From: an uncultured Acidobacteriota bacterium
GTDB lineage: Bacteria > Acidobacteriota > Terriglobia > Bryobacterales > Bryobacteraceae
Assembly (NCBI GenBank): GCA_902825945.1
Contig: CADECY010000065.1
Span: forward strand, 1 to 51,644
DNA length: 51,644 nucleotides
Direction: 5' to 3'
Part shown: piece by piece, positions 41,679 through 50,425 of the stretch
Position numbering within the stretch: the stretch's first letter is position 1
Layout: each line of letters opens with the position of its first letter
Made by a program: the position numbers and the translations under genes
Notes under the pieces: generated by a model
What the model was told of the DNA's origin: nothing
The model's database searches: none
Seen by the model: the letters and a program-made list of their open reading frames with translations, nothing else

Positions 41679-44600
41679 TAATCGGCTCCCGAAGCGGACG
41701 GAGAGAGTTTCGGCCGGCTTCCGAACAGGCGATGCCACGCCGAAACGGTCGCGCCCATGTACGTGTAAACCACCGGCGTCAGGTAGAGGGTAATCAACTG
41801 CGAGAAGATCAGGCCGCCCACCACGGCGAGCCCGAGGGGACGCCGGGCCTCAGCGCCCGCACCGTATCCGATCGCCATCGGCAACGTGCTGAGCAATGCC
41901 GCCATCGTGGTCATCATGATCGGCCGGAAGCGCACGACGCAGCCTTCATAGATGGCATCGCGCGGACTCATTCCGTGCTTCCGTTCGGCCTCGAGGGCGA
42001 AGTCGAGCTGCATGATCGCATTCTTCTTCACGATCCCGATGAGCATCATCAGTCCCACGAAGCCGTAGATGTTGAGTTCCACCTTGAAAATGAGCAGCGT
42101 CAGCAGCGCGCCGAAGATCGCCGAGGGGATGCCGGAGAGAATCGTTAGCGGCTGCACGAAGCTTTCGTAGAGCACGCCCAGCACGATGTAGACCACCGCG
42201 ATGGCGACAATCAGCAGCAGCGTCATGTTGGCGAGCGATGACTGAAACGCCTTCGCCGAGCCCTGGAAGCTCGTCTTCACATCGCCAGGCAGCACGTGGC
42301 GCGCCAATTCGTTGATCTCATCCACCGCCTCGCCGAGAGCGTGGCCCGGCTTCATGTTGAACGACACGCCCACGGCGGGCAATTGCCCTGCGTGGTTGAT
42401 CGTCTGCGGACTTGCGTCGGCGGTTTGCGAAATGATCGCGTCGAGTGGAATCAGCCGGCCGTCGCTGCTCTTGAAGTTGATCAGCGACAGAAGATCGGGA
42501 TGGGTTTGATACTTCGGTTCGAGTTCGAGCAAAACGCGGAACTGATTATTGGGTGCATAAATGGTCGAAACCCATTTCGGACCATATGCGCCATACAGGG
42601 CGGACTCGATCTCCTCGGCGTGCAGCCCGAGGGACGCCGAGCGATCGCGATCGATGGTCAGCCGGAGCCGCGGGCTGCGGATCTGCAAGTCGCTGGTGAC
42701 GTCCTGGATCGACTGCGCCTTCTGCATCTCCCGTTCGAGTGTCGCGGCGTGGCGATAGAGCTCGCGAGTGTCGGGTCCCTGGATCGTGATCTCGTACTGG
42801 CTCTTCGACGACCGGCTTCCGATGCGGATGATGCTCGGCGCGGTGGCGAATCCGCGGATGCCCGGAGTTTGGTTCAGCTTCGGACGAAGGCGTTCGATGA
42901 TCTGTTCGACCGAGGCGGCTCGTTCCGCGCGCGGCTTCAGGGAAATGTACATGCGTCCGGTGTTCGCCGATCCGCCGAACATCGCGCTGCCCCCGGCGTT
43001 CGACATGAAGTTGTCGATATCGGGATCCTGCGCCACCACGTCGGACAAGGCCTTCTGCAGTTCCGCCATCCGGTGGTGGGATGTACCCTGCGCGGCCTCG
43101 ACATTGATGTACATCTGATCGCTGTCCTGGCTGGGAATGAAACCCTTTGGAACAGCTTCGAAGAGCCAGAACGTGGCACCCAGAATACCGACGAACAGCA
43201 CTGCCATAACCGGGCGGAAGCGAAGCACCCAACGAAGCGAGGCTCCGTAGATCCGGGTCATCAGGTCGAGCCACTTTTCCATGAAGCGGAAAAACCAGTT
43301 CTTCTTTTCGCCGTGATCGTGACGGAGCAGGCGGCTGCAGAGCATTGGCGTGAGTGTCACCGACACCACGCCCGAGATCAGCACGGCCACCGCGATCGTC
43401 ACCGCGAACTCCCGGAACAGACGGCCGAGGATGCCGCCCATGAACAGCACCGGAATGAAAACCGCCGCGAGCGACAGCGTCATCGATACGATGGTGAAGC
43501 TCACCTCCCGCGAACCGATCATGGCAGCCTGCATCGGGGTCAGCCCGCGTTCCATGTGGCGCACCACATTTTCGAGCATCACGATCGCGTCGTCCACCAC
43601 GAAGCCCACTGAGAGGATCAGCGCCATCATCGACAGATTGTTGAGACTGAAGCCGAGCAGGTTCATGATCGAGAAGGTGCCGATGATCGAGAAGGGAAGA
43701 GCCAGACTGGGAATCAGTGTGGCGGAGAGGTTTCGCAGGAACAGGAAGATCACACCGATCACCAGCGCGGCTGTCAGCAGCATCGTGATCTGGATCTCAT
43801 GGAACGCGTCACGGATGTTCTTGGAGCGGTCGCCGCGGATGGCGAGTTTCACCGAGGGCGGAAGCTGAGCGTTGAAAACCGGGATCAACTTCTTGACCTC
43901 GTCCACTGTCTCGATCACGTTGCTGTCTGGCTGCCGCATCACGAAGATGTTGATGCCACGAACACCCTTCGTGCGGCCCGGGCCATCGTTGCCGCGCTCG
44001 TACAGCCAAGACACGCTCCGGTCGTCCTCGACGCTATCCTCCACTTTCGCGATATCGCGCAGGTAGACTGGCGTGCTTCCCCTCGAGGAAACCACGATAC
44101 CCTGATAACCCTCGGCCCGCATCAGTTGGCCGTTCGCCTTGATGTTCATCGCGCGATCGGGTCCTTGAATGGTTCCGGTCGGGAGGTTGATGTTCCAGCT
44201 CTGCACGGCTCTCTCGACCTCGTTGATCCCGATGCGCCGGGCGGCCATCCGGTCCGGGTCGAGCCGCACTCGCACGGCGTATTTCGCCGCGCCGAACACG
44301 CCCACCTGCGCGACGCCGTTCACCATCGAGATCCGTTGGGCAATCATCGTCTCGGCGTATTCGTTGAGCTCGGTCAACGGCATCGTGTCCGAGATCAGGC
44401 CCATGAAGATGATCGGCGAGTCCGACGGGTTCGACTTGCGGAAGGACGGCGGATTCGGCATGCCCGAGGGCAACAGCGGTAACGCCGCGCTGATGGCAGT
44501 CTGCACGTCGACGGCGGCGCCATCGATCTGGCGGGAAAGATCGAACTGGAGGGAAATCTGCGTGTTTCCCATCGCGTTCGTGGAAGTCAGCGAATCCAGT

Positions 44601-44827
44601 CCGGCGATACCCGTGAACTGGCGCTCGAGCGGCGTGGCCACCGCCGACGCCATCGTCTCCGGACTCGCGCCAGGCAAACTAGCGCTGACCGTGATGGTCG
44701 GAAAGTCTACGTTCGGCAGGTCGGCGACCGGCAATAACTGGTAGGCGAGGAGGCCGAACAGGCCGATTCCCGCCATGATGAGGGCCGTGGCGATAGGTCT
44801 GCGAATGAAGACTTCCGAGAGGTTCAT
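41678..44827 (-). CDS. mdtB: RND efflux transporter, MdtB-like
   Basis: 1049 residues. The ATG at 44827 overlaps the adaptor stop by 4 nt (ATGA) and gives MNLSEVFIRRPIATALIMAG. The frame is open further upstream to 45160, but that part lies inside the adaptor gene. HAE1 features match the partner: GFVVDDAIVMLENVVRHMER, VFIPVLFMGGILGRLFREFA, KGFIPSQDSDQMYINVEAAQ and RFRPIMMTTMAALLSTLPMA. It would form a mixed trimer with the downstream MdtC-like subunit (known for MdtBC, inferred here). Long plus-strand frames opposite this gene are shadows of its codon bias. Confidence 0.9.
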   Translation of the reverse strand: MNLSEVFIRRPIATALIMAGIGLFGLLAYQLLPVADLPNVDFPTITVSASLPGASPETMASAVATPLERQFTGIAGLDSLTSTNAMGNTQISLQFDLSRQIDGAAVDVQTAISAALPLLPSGMPNPPSFRKSNPSDSPIIFMGLISDTMPLTELNEYAETMIAQRISMVNGVAQVGVFGAAKYAVRVRLDPDRMAARRIGINEVERAVQSWNINLPTGTIQGPDRAMNIKANGQLMRAEGYQGIVVSSRGSTPVYLRDIAKVEDSVEDDRSVSWLYERGNDGPGRTKGVRGINIFVMRQPDSNVIETVDEVKKLIPVFNAQLPPSVKLAIRGDRSKNIRDAFHEIQITMLLTAALVIGVIFLFLRNLSATLIPSLALPFSIIGTFSIMNLLGFSLNNLSMMALILSVGFVVDDAIVMLENVVRHMERGLTPMQAAMIGSREVSFTIVSMTLSLAAVFIPVLFMGGILGRLFREFAVTIAVAVLISGVVSVTLTPMLCSRLLRHDHGEKKNWFFRFMEKWLDLMTRIYGASLRWVLRFRPVMAVLFVGILGATFWLFEAVPKGFIPSQDSDQMYINVEAAQGTSHHRMAELQKALSDVVAQDPDIDNFMSNAGGSAMFGGSANTGRMYISLKPRAERAASVEQIIERLRPKLNQTPGIRGFATAPSIIRIGSRSSKSQYEITIQGPDTRELYRHAATLEREMQKAQSIQDVTSDLQIRSPRLRLTIDRDRSASLGLHAEEIESALYGAYGPKWVSTIYAPNNQFRVLLELEPKYQTHPDLLSLINFKSSDGRLIPLDAIISQTADASPQTINHAGQLPAVGVSFNMKPGHALGEAVDEINELARHVLPGDVKTSFQGSAKAFQSSLANMTLLLIVAIAVVYIVLGVLYESFVQPLTILSGIPSAIFGALLTLLIFKVELNIYGFVGLMMLIGIVKKNAIMQLDFALEAERKHGMSPRDAIYEGCVVRFRPIMMTTMAALLSTLPMAIGYGAGAEARRPLGLAVVGGLIFSQLITLYLTPVVYTYMGATVSAWHRLFGSRPKLSPSASGAD

Positions 44828-46116
44828 TCCTTCTTGGCCTCCTTGGCCTCTGCTGCCTCTGGCGCTTTCCTGCCCTTCTTGCCGCTGCCCTTGGTCCGCT
44901 CGGCCACTCGCAGGCCGGGCGCGAGGCGCAGATGTCCATCGGTGACGACGGTTTCGCCGGCCTCGAGGCCCTTGTCGATCACGAGATCCTGATCCACGCG
45001 GCCCGATGTCGTCACCGGACGGGCCTCGACCCGCCGGTCTTCCTTCACCACGTAGACATAGTTGCCGTCTTGACCGGTCTGCACGGCTTGGTTGGGAACC
45101 ACGAGAGCCGCGTTCAATGTGGTCAACCGCAGCCGGACCCGCACGAACTGGCCGGGCCACAGCCGGCGGTTTGCGTTGACGAACGTGCCCTTCAAGCGAA
45201 TCGTTCCGGTCGATGTGTCGACATTGTTGTCGACGAACGTCAGCACGCCCTGCTCTTCATCGGACTCTTCTTCCTGCGGCTTGGCGAACACGGCCAGCTT
45301 GGCTTGGCCCATGTACTTCTTGACCTCGGTAAGGCGCGCCTCGGGCACGGCGAAGGTCACATAGATGGGACTCACCTGATTGATCACGGTCAGGTCCGTC
45401 TGGCCCGCGTTCACCAGGTTGCCGGCCTTCACGAGGATGTTGCCCGTGCGTCCGTCGATCGGCGAACGGATGGTAGTGTAGCCAAGCTGGACCCTGACGT
45501 TCTCGATGGCCGCTCGCGCCGCCCCGACCGAGGCGCGGGCGCTTTCGATCGCCGCCTTGTCGGCCGCGACCGCCGATCCGGCGACCGAGGCGCTGGTCCG
45601 ATACTGCTCGGCTTGGTCTTTCGAGATGATTCCCTGCTCGAACAGCTTGTAGAAACGATCGGCTTGGCCCTGTACGAACCGCTCCTGCGCCTCGTCCCGC
45701 TTGAGATTGGCCTCCATCTGTCCGAGAACGGCGGTGTCTTTCGCCATGTTTGCCTCTGATTGGCGCAACGCGGCATCCAATGGCCGGGGATCGATGTTGA
45801 AAAGCAGGTCGCCTTTCTTGACGTAGTCGCCCTCGGTGAAGTGGACCTTGGTCAGTTCACCGCCGACCTGCGCCTTCACGGTGATCGCCGAATAGGCTTC
45901 CACTGATCCGATCACCGAGATCTCGACGGGTACGCTCCTGGTCGCGACACGTGTCAGCGAGACAGGAACGTCGCCACCTTTCTTCTTTCCTTCGCCTTTG
46001 CCGGACGGAGTTCCACCCTCTCGGGAGCAGGAATGATGGATCAAAAATGTTGAGGTGAGGAGCAGGCTGAGTGCCAGCCCGGCCCGGGGCCTCGGGCGAA
46101 TCGGGTGAAAATGCAT
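44824..46116 (-). CDS. mdtA: RND periplasmic adaptor lipoprotein, MdtA-like
   Basis: 430 residues. LALSLLLTSTFLIHHSC looks like a lipoprotein signal with the acylated Cys near residue 30. The adaptor architecture follows: beta-barrel and lipoyl halves (VKAQVGGELTKVHFTEGDYV, LGYTTIRSPIDGRTGNILVK), a long helical hairpin (about 105-210) and a membrane-proximal end. The C-terminal 35 residues are Lys/Ala-rich. It bridges the MdtB/C-like pump and an outer-membrane channel. No Shine-Dalgarno is seen; a palindrome with a -10-like element lies directly upstream. Confidence 0.88.
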   Translation of the reverse strand: MHFHPIRPRPRAGLALSLLLTSTFLIHHSCSREGGTPSGKGEGKKKGGDVPVSLTRVATRSVPVEISVIGSVEAYSAITVKAQVGGELTKVHFTEGDYVKKGDLLFNIDPRPLDAALRQSEANMAKDTAVLGQMEANLKRDEAQERFVQGQADRFYKLFEQGIISKDQAEQYRTSASVAGSAVAADKAAIESARASVGAARAAIENVRVQLGYTTIRSPIDGRTGNILVKAGNLVNAGQTDLTVINQVSPIYVTFAVPEARLTEVKKYMGQAKLAVFAKPQEEESDEEQGVLTFVDNNVDTSTGTIRLKGTFVNANRRLWPGQFVRVRLRLTTLNAALVVPNQAVQTGQDGNYVYVVKEDRRVEARPVTTSGRVDQDLVIDKGLEAGETVVTDGHLRLAPGLRVAERTKGSGKKGRKAPEAAEAKEAKKE

Positions 46117-46121
46117 CAGGA

Positions 46122-46143
46122 GAATCCAAGTTTACATGGATTC
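46122..46143 (-). promoter_or_regulatory. Palindromic operator over the efflux-operon promoter
   Basis: GAATCCA, 8 nt, TGGATTC: perfect 7-bp arms, starting 5 bp before the mdtA start codon. The centre on the minus strand contains TGTAAACT, a possible extended -10 (TAAACT) ending 12 nt before the ATG. A bound repressor would block polymerase. The regulator gene is not adjacent. Confidence 0.55.
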
Positions 46144-46567
46144 AAGGCGTACTTGCGATGGGCGTCCGTTACACTCGGACCAGTACTCAGCGACCTGTTG
46201 TGCGCCAAATGGCCACTTTTGTGACGAGTTGGCCGCTCGGCGCCGCGGATGTGCGCCGGAGACTCTGGCTGGGGACATTGTATTGATCGCCCAGATTCAC
46301 ATAGAGGTCGAGCCTGCCGAACCGATACCAAGCACCGCCAAATTCAGCCTGATCGGCAGGTCGATCCCCGCATCGGCCTGCATCCGCGTAGACTTTCCAA
46401 TGACTGCGCCGGCTCACGGATTAACATTAACATTAGCCCTGTCCGAGGGTGACCCACCGTCAGCAGCCCGAACGAGCGGATGTCGAAGCGACCCCCCAAG
46501 AGCAGGCCGGATCGGCGATTCGACGGGCGCCGCGAACGATCAAGGGATCGTGGCAGCCACCTTTCCG
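46144..46567. other. 424-bp stretch without a supported gene
   Basis: No frame resembles a protein. Only a short ATTAAC repeat (46420-46435) was seen. Confidence 0.45.
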
Positions 46568-46845
46568 CTATCTCGAGCAGTGGTAGCGGGCCTGGAGAAA
46601 AATGATCGAACGGTCAGTGACTCGATACACCAGCCGGTGTTCCTGTGTAACGCGGCGCGACCAGCATCCCGCCAGGGCGTACCGGAGCGGCTCCGGTTTT
46701 CCGGGACCGTCGAATGGATCTCGGAGGACCGCGTCCGCCAAGTCCAGCACGCGGATCGCGATGTGCCGCTCGCTCCTGACCCAGTGCCGGAGATCCTCAG
46801 GAACTCCGGCTGAGAGATGGCGGAACGATCAGCCCTTCGCGTCAC
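46568..46845 (-). pseudogene. yoeB: YoeB-type toxin gene, frameshifted
   Basis: The C-terminal two-thirds are clear YoeB/Txe: LRHWVRSERHIAIRVLDLAD, RDPFDGPGKPEPLRYALAGC, WSRRVTQEHRLVYRV and QARYHCSR. The GTG start at 46845 overlaps the antitoxin stop (GTGA) but is in a different frame. It reads on as far as QPEFLR, and one missing G near 46790, in CTGAGGATCTCC, would restore ...PEFLEDLRHW. YoeB is a ribosome-dependent mRNA endonuclease. Its last catalytic residue, Tyr in RYHY, is Cys here (RYHC). Both changes point to inactivation; a sequencing error could explain the first only. Confidence 0.75.
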
Positions 46846-47102
46846 CCCAGAATCTCACGCCGCAATTCCGCGACGCCTTGCGCTTTCCCCTTGCCACGCT
46901 CGGCCCCGCGCAGCGCTGAGCGGAGCCTTTTGGCGCTCGCGAGCGATCGCAGCAAATGAGCGGTTTCGATAAGCCCCGCCAGCTCGGACGCAGGGATTAG
47001 CGCAACATCGCGCGAGCCCCTCCGGCGAACGATGACCGGCTCTTGATCATCGATCACACTGGCCAGATTCTCTCTGAGGCTCGTGTAGCTTGCTTCGGTC
47101 AT
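46842..47102 (-). CDS. yefM: YefM/Phd-type antitoxin
   Basis: 86 residues. TEASYTSLRENLASVIDDQE and PVIVRRRGSRDVALIPASEL are the standard Phd/YefM N-terminal DNA-binding and dimer domain. The C-terminal half (LLRSLASAKRLRSALRGAER) is the toxin-binding helix. The protein would bind and neutralise YoeB and repress the operon. It is intact while its toxin is broken, so it may now be an orphan, or guard against another YoeB. Confidence 0.9.
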   Translation of the reverse strand: MTEASYTSLRENLASVIDDQEPVIVRRRGSRDVALIPASELAGLIETAHLLRSLASAKRLRSALRGAERGKGKAQGVAELRREILG

Positions 47103-47149
47103 GGCGGATCCTTCTCGCTTCGATCATACAGGGAACCCGTACGACTCTC

Positions 47150-48073
47150 TCACCCCAACTTCGGTTGTCCTGGATCGCGGTGTACCCACCGGAATGCTGG
47201 AACTGAATTCTTCCAGAAGAACTTCTCCGCCGCTGGCTTGCCCTTCGCCATGAAGTACGCCATAAGGATGTCGATCGCCTGCTTGTTCCGGCCGGAGTAG
47301 ACCAGCCAGTCTTCACCGAAGATGTCCCAGATGAAATCCATTACGGGCTTGTAGACCGCCGGATCGAATGGCTTCGGTTGCGGCGAACGCGGATTATGCA
47401 AGCCCGACACCTTCACGAATGCCTTGCGTTGATGGAGCTCCTCGAGGTTGGAACGATAGGCGCGAAGGGCGGCGGCGCCGGAGGGCAGCGCGAGCGCCTG
47501 CAAGTGTCCGAGCACGATGCGCAACTCCGGCACCTTTTCCGAGAGCCGGAGCGTTGCCTCGATCAGATCGAGCCGGGGATTGGCGACCTCGAAGGTCAGG
47601 CCCGTCCCCGCGAAGTACTTCATGTTGGCGATGAAGTCCGGGTTGTTCACCTGCTGGACGATGTCATGTCCGGGCCAAATGTTGCCGTAGCGGATTCCGA
47701 GGAACAGCTTGTTGCGATGGTAGCGGTCGACATATTCGCGGAACTCCGGCTTCGACGGATCGAGATTGCCCACCATGCCGACAATCATCGGCTCGTCCTG
47801 GATCATCATCAGGACCCACAGGTTGTCCTCGACCCACGGGCTCGCTTCTACCTTGATCCCGCCGCTGATTCCGAGTTGGATCGCCGACGCACGGTAGTCC
47901 TTGGGAAGGAACGGCGGCTGGTTCGGTGTGAACGGATAGGGAGCGCCCTGTGGACGAGTCTGGTCGTAAAGATGGAAATGAGTATCGATGATTGGCACCG
48001 GATGAGCGGCGAATGCCGAGGTCGCGGCGGCTGTCGAGGCCGCGAGAAATGCGCGTCTGTCGAGGTCGGGCAT
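47150..48073 (-). CDS. Amidohydrolase-2 family hydrolase with Tat signal
   Basis: 307 residues from the ATG at 48073. DRRAFLAASTAAATSAFAAH is a Tat signal. The metal HxH is H32-x-H34 in IIDTHFHLYD; later barrel elements are VGMVGNLDP, GIRYGN, RIVLGHLQALALP and WLVYSGRNKQ. Members of this group are lactonases (for example fuconolactonase-like) or decarboxylases. With sugar-acid genes elsewhere in the window, a sugar lactonase is plausible but not shown. It is divergent from the esterase gene; the -10-like elements of the two overlap. Confidence 0.87.
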   Translation of the reverse strand: MPDLDRRAFLAASTAAATSAFAAHPVPIIDTHFHLYDQTRPQGAPYPFTPNQPPFLPKDYRASAIQLGISGGIKVEASPWVEDNLWVLMMIQDEPMIVGMVGNLDPSKPEFREYVDRYHRNKLFLGIRYGNIWPGHDIVQQVNNPDFIANMKYFAGTGLTFEVANPRLDLIEATLRLSEKVPELRIVLGHLQALALPSGAAALRAYRSNLEELHQRKAFVKVSGLHNPRSPQPKPFDPAVYKPVMDFIWDIFGEDWLVYSGRNKQAIDILMAYFMAKGKPAAEKFFWKNSVPAFRWVHRDPGQPKLG

Positions 48074-48086
48074 GGTTCCGTACCGA

Positions 48087-48096
48087 ATGATACCAT
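48087..48096. promoter_or_regulatory. Overlapping divergent -10 elements (amidohydrolase/esterase)
   Basis: ATGATACCAT contains TATCAT on the minus strand (48092-48087, 13 nt before the amidohydrolase ATG) and TACCAT on the plus strand (48091-48096, 11 nt before the esterase ATG), sharing 2 bp. This is the geometry of a bidirectional promoter. Confidence 0.45.
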
Positions 48097-48107
48097 CGTG
48101 AATTCGC

Positions 48108-49202
48108 ATGCACCGTTTGCTCGCTTTCGCGCTCCTTGCATTGTCCTGCCACGCGCAGAATCGCCCGAATTCGGGACGTCCGCCACGTCCGCAGGCTCCC
48201 ACCCGTGATCCCAATTCGCCCGGCTACGTCAAGGCGAAGGAACTCGAGGACGGCAAAGTCCCGCCGCCGCACGCCGATGGCAACTTCATCATCGGACCCA
48301 CGCACAATCCGGCACCCGAATCGCTTGAGCAGCCGGGCGTTCCGAAGGGTATGGTGCATGAGTTCACGATGGAGTCGAAGGACAGCAAGATCTATCCGGG
48401 AATCGCGCGCAAGCCTGGCACCTTCGGGCGGCCGGATCCGAACGATCCTGGCAAGCTGATCGTCGAGAGTGGGCCCGCTCCCTACACGCGCAAAGTGGCG
48501 GTATACGTGCCAAAGCAGTACGTACCCGGCACGGAGGCTCCGTTCATCGTTGGCGCCGACGGGCCGGACCGGATGCTGTTCACCGTGCTCGACAACCTGA
48601 TCGCGCAAAAGCGCGTACCCGTGATGATCGCGATCTCGATCGGCAACGGCAGCGGTGACGCGCAGGGAAGCCAGCGGGGGCTCGAATACGACACCATGTC
48701 CGGCCTCTATGCCGAGTTCGTCGAATCGGAAGTGCTTCCCCTCGTCGAGAAGCAGTATGGCGTGAAGCTCACCAAGAACCCCGATGGCCGCGCGACGATG
48801 GGAGGCAGTTCCGGCGGATCATGCGCCTTGATCATGGCTTGGTATCACCCCGAATGGTACCAGCGCGTGCTCACCTATTCGGGAACCTATGTATATCAAC
48901 AGTGGCCCTTCAGTCCGGCGACTCCGCGTGGCGCCTGGGACTTCCATGAGACGTTGATTCCGAACAGCCCGCGCAAGCCGATCCGGCTCTGGCTCGAGAT
49001 CAGTGATCGGGACAACCTGAGCACACGCGATGCCTATCACGACTGGGTTCTCGCCAATCAACGGATGGCGAAAGTGCTCGCCGAGAAGGGCTACCCGTAC
49101 CAGTTCGTGTTTGCGCGCAACGCTGGTCATACGGATCGAACCGTGAAGGCGCAAACGCTGCCCGCGGCGCTCGAGTACATCTGGCAGGGCTATCCGAAGT
49201 AG
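48108..49202 (+). CDS. Secreted esterase (enterochelin-esterase/EstD-like alpha/beta hydrolase)
   Basis: 364 residues. Signal peptide LLAFALLALSCHAQ, with a Cys that may be lipid-modified. RKVAVYVPKQYVPGTEAPFI begins the putative esterase domain. The nucleophile elbow is GSSGG with Ser235 in ATMGGSSGGSCALIMA; the acid lies near EISDRDN, and the His in NAGHTDR. This is the Fes/esterase-D subgroup, which cleaves siderophore, feruloyl or acetyl esters. The substrate is unknown. The amidohydrolase-like gene starts 11 bp downstream on the same strand, so both are probably cotranscribed. Confidence 0.87.
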   Translation: MHRLLAFALLALSCHAQNRPNSGRPPRPQAPTRDPNSPGYVKAKELEDGKVPPPHADGNFIIGPTHNPAPESLEQPGVPKGMVHEFTMESKDSKIYPGIARKPGTFGRPDPNDPGKLIVESGPAPYTRKVAVYVPKQYVPGTEAPFIVGADGPDRMLFTVLDNLIAQKRVPVMIAISIGNGSGDAQGSQRGLEYDTMSGLYAEFVESEVLPLVEKQYGVKLTKNPDGRATMGGSSGGSCALIMAWYHPEWYQRVLTYSGTYVYQQWPFSPATPRGAWDFHETLIPNSPRKPIRLWLEISDRDNLSTRDAYHDWVLANQRMAKVLAEKGYPYQFVFARNAGHTDRTVKAQTLPAALEYIWQGYPK

Positions 49203-49213
49203 TCTGGAAGGTA

Positions 49214-50275
49214 GTGTCCAGGGCCATCCTGATCCGGGGTGCCCGGCAACTGCTCACCTTGTCTGGTGAATCAGGCCCGCGCATGGGACCGGCCGCGCGC
49301 GATCTCCGGATCATCAACGACGGCGCGATCCTGATCGCCGGCGGCAAGATCGCCGAGGTTGGGCCTTCGCGCCGGCTCGAACGGCTGAGCGTGGCCAAGA
49401 AGGCCGATGTGATCGATGCGAATGGCCGCGTGGTGATGCCCGGCTTCGTCGATTGCTGCGTCTCGTTGCTGTGCGGTTCCGCCCGCCACTCCGGTGAGAC
49501 GGCCGAGGCCGAGTCGCGCGAGATTCGCGGATGGTCCGCCCAACGAATGGAGCTCGAGGCGCGCGTCCGCCTGCGGAATTTCGTTCGCGGCGGAACCACT
49601 TCGATCGGCGCCGGCTGCGGTACCGCTTTCGACGAATCCTCCGAGTTGAAGGCGCTCCGCGTCCTGAACACGCTGGCGGACCGCTTCATCACGGTGCGGC
49701 CCGCGCTCCACGCCTACCGGATTCCGCCGGAGTTCGAGGACAGGCAGGACGAATACCAGCTCTGGCTCGCGTCGGAGCTCGTCCCAAGGGTCCGCGCCAA
49801 GCGGCTAGCCGCCGCGGTCGAGATCGGAGATTGGCCGGGCGTCGCGCAAGCCGCGCGAGACGCTGGGCTCCCCTGCCGGACCCGGCGCCCCGGCCCGGTG
49901 GTGATGGCGAACGGCGTCACGGTCATCTTGCCCGGAAGGCACACCCTCGCAGACTATTCGGGGCCCCTGGCTCTCTCCACAGGATTTCATTCGACGCACA
50001 GCCCTTTCCACAACATGCAGACGGTACTTTGGTTTGCCCGATCCAAGTGGGGCATGCCGATCGAGGAGGCCATCCGCGGCGCTACCATCAACGCCGCTCA
50101 TGCTCTCGGTGTCGCGGACCGTGCCGGTTCCCTCGAGCCGGACAAGGACGCCGACTTGTTGATTTTGCAGGCCGGAGACTATCGCGACCTGGGTTGGTAC
50201 CTTGGAACGAGCGCGATTGGCACAGTCATACGCGCGGGAATTCAGATCCTGCCGCGAACCGGCACGTCCGCCTGA
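49214..50275 (+). CDS. Imidazolonepropionase-like amidohydrolase lacking metal ligands
   Basis: 353 residues from a GTG at 49214, with GGAAGG just upstream. The frame of the amidohydrolase superfamily is intact: IINDGAILIAGGKIAEVGPS, DANGRVVMPGFVD, and the HutI-like end GATINAAHALGVADRAGSLE, then PDKDADLLILQAGDYRDLGW. Yet the HxH motif that should follow PGFVD is replaced by CCVSLL (about 49446-49466). The TDxNPG motif of imidazolonepropionases is STGFHSTHSP here. The chain is about 50 residues shorter than HutI. It is therefore likely a pseudoenzyme or one with a new activity. The sequence is free of frameshifts, so it is under selection (inference). Confidence 0.8.
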   Translation: MSRAILIRGARQLLTLSGESGPRMGPAARDLRIINDGAILIAGGKIAEVGPSRRLERLSVAKKADVIDANGRVVMPGFVDCCVSLLCGSARHSGETAEAESREIRGWSAQRMELEARVRLRNFVRGGTTSIGAGCGTAFDESSELKALRVLNTLADRFITVRPALHAYRIPPEFEDRQDEYQLWLASELVPRVRAKRLAAAVEIGDWPGVAQAARDAGLPCRTRRPGPVVMANGVTVILPGRHTLADYSGPLALSTGFHSTHSPFHNMQTVLWFARSKWGMPIEEAIRGATINAAHALGVADRAGSLEPDKDADLLILQAGDYRDLGWYLGTSAIGTVIRAGIQILPRTGTSA

Positions 50276-50344
50276 ACGGCGGTCATCACTTTCTCGAGGG
50301 GTCTCGATAAAAAGATTGGATCGTCAACCGGAACCGAACCGGAA

Positions 50345-50350
50345 GATAAT
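50345..50350 (+). promoter_or_regulatory. -10 element of the glutamine synthetase gene
   Basis: GATAAT, 76 nt before the preferred start. Transcription from about 50357 would exclude the ATG at 50354 as a start. Confidence 0.4.
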
Positions 50351-50425
50351 AGAATGAAGTTCGCAACGTATCGCGACTACCGGCCCGGCCTGAACGCTCA
50401 CGCCCGGCTCGAGAACAGGAGTGGA

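Noticed and set aside
39648..41681. A very long plus-strand open frame (over 670 codons, His/Arg-rich) opposite the MdtC-like gene, and a similar one at 42296-43612 opposite the MdtB-like gene.
   Set aside because: Composition is that of an antisense mirror of GC-rich codons, with no start signal and no domain; the minus-strand RND pumps are unmistakable.
46420..46435. ATTAACATTAACATTA as a repeat element.
   Set aside because: Too short and only two and a half units; no palindrome or flanking gene makes it meaningful.
49214..50275. A working imidazolonepropionase (hutI) call.
   Set aside because: The metal-binding HxH and the TDxNPG motif are missing and no other hut gene is near.
50354..50425. 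The upstream ATG at 50354 as start of glutamine synthetase.
   Set aside because: It lies 3 nt after a -10 element and has no ribosome binding site, while 50426 has AGGAG at the right distance.
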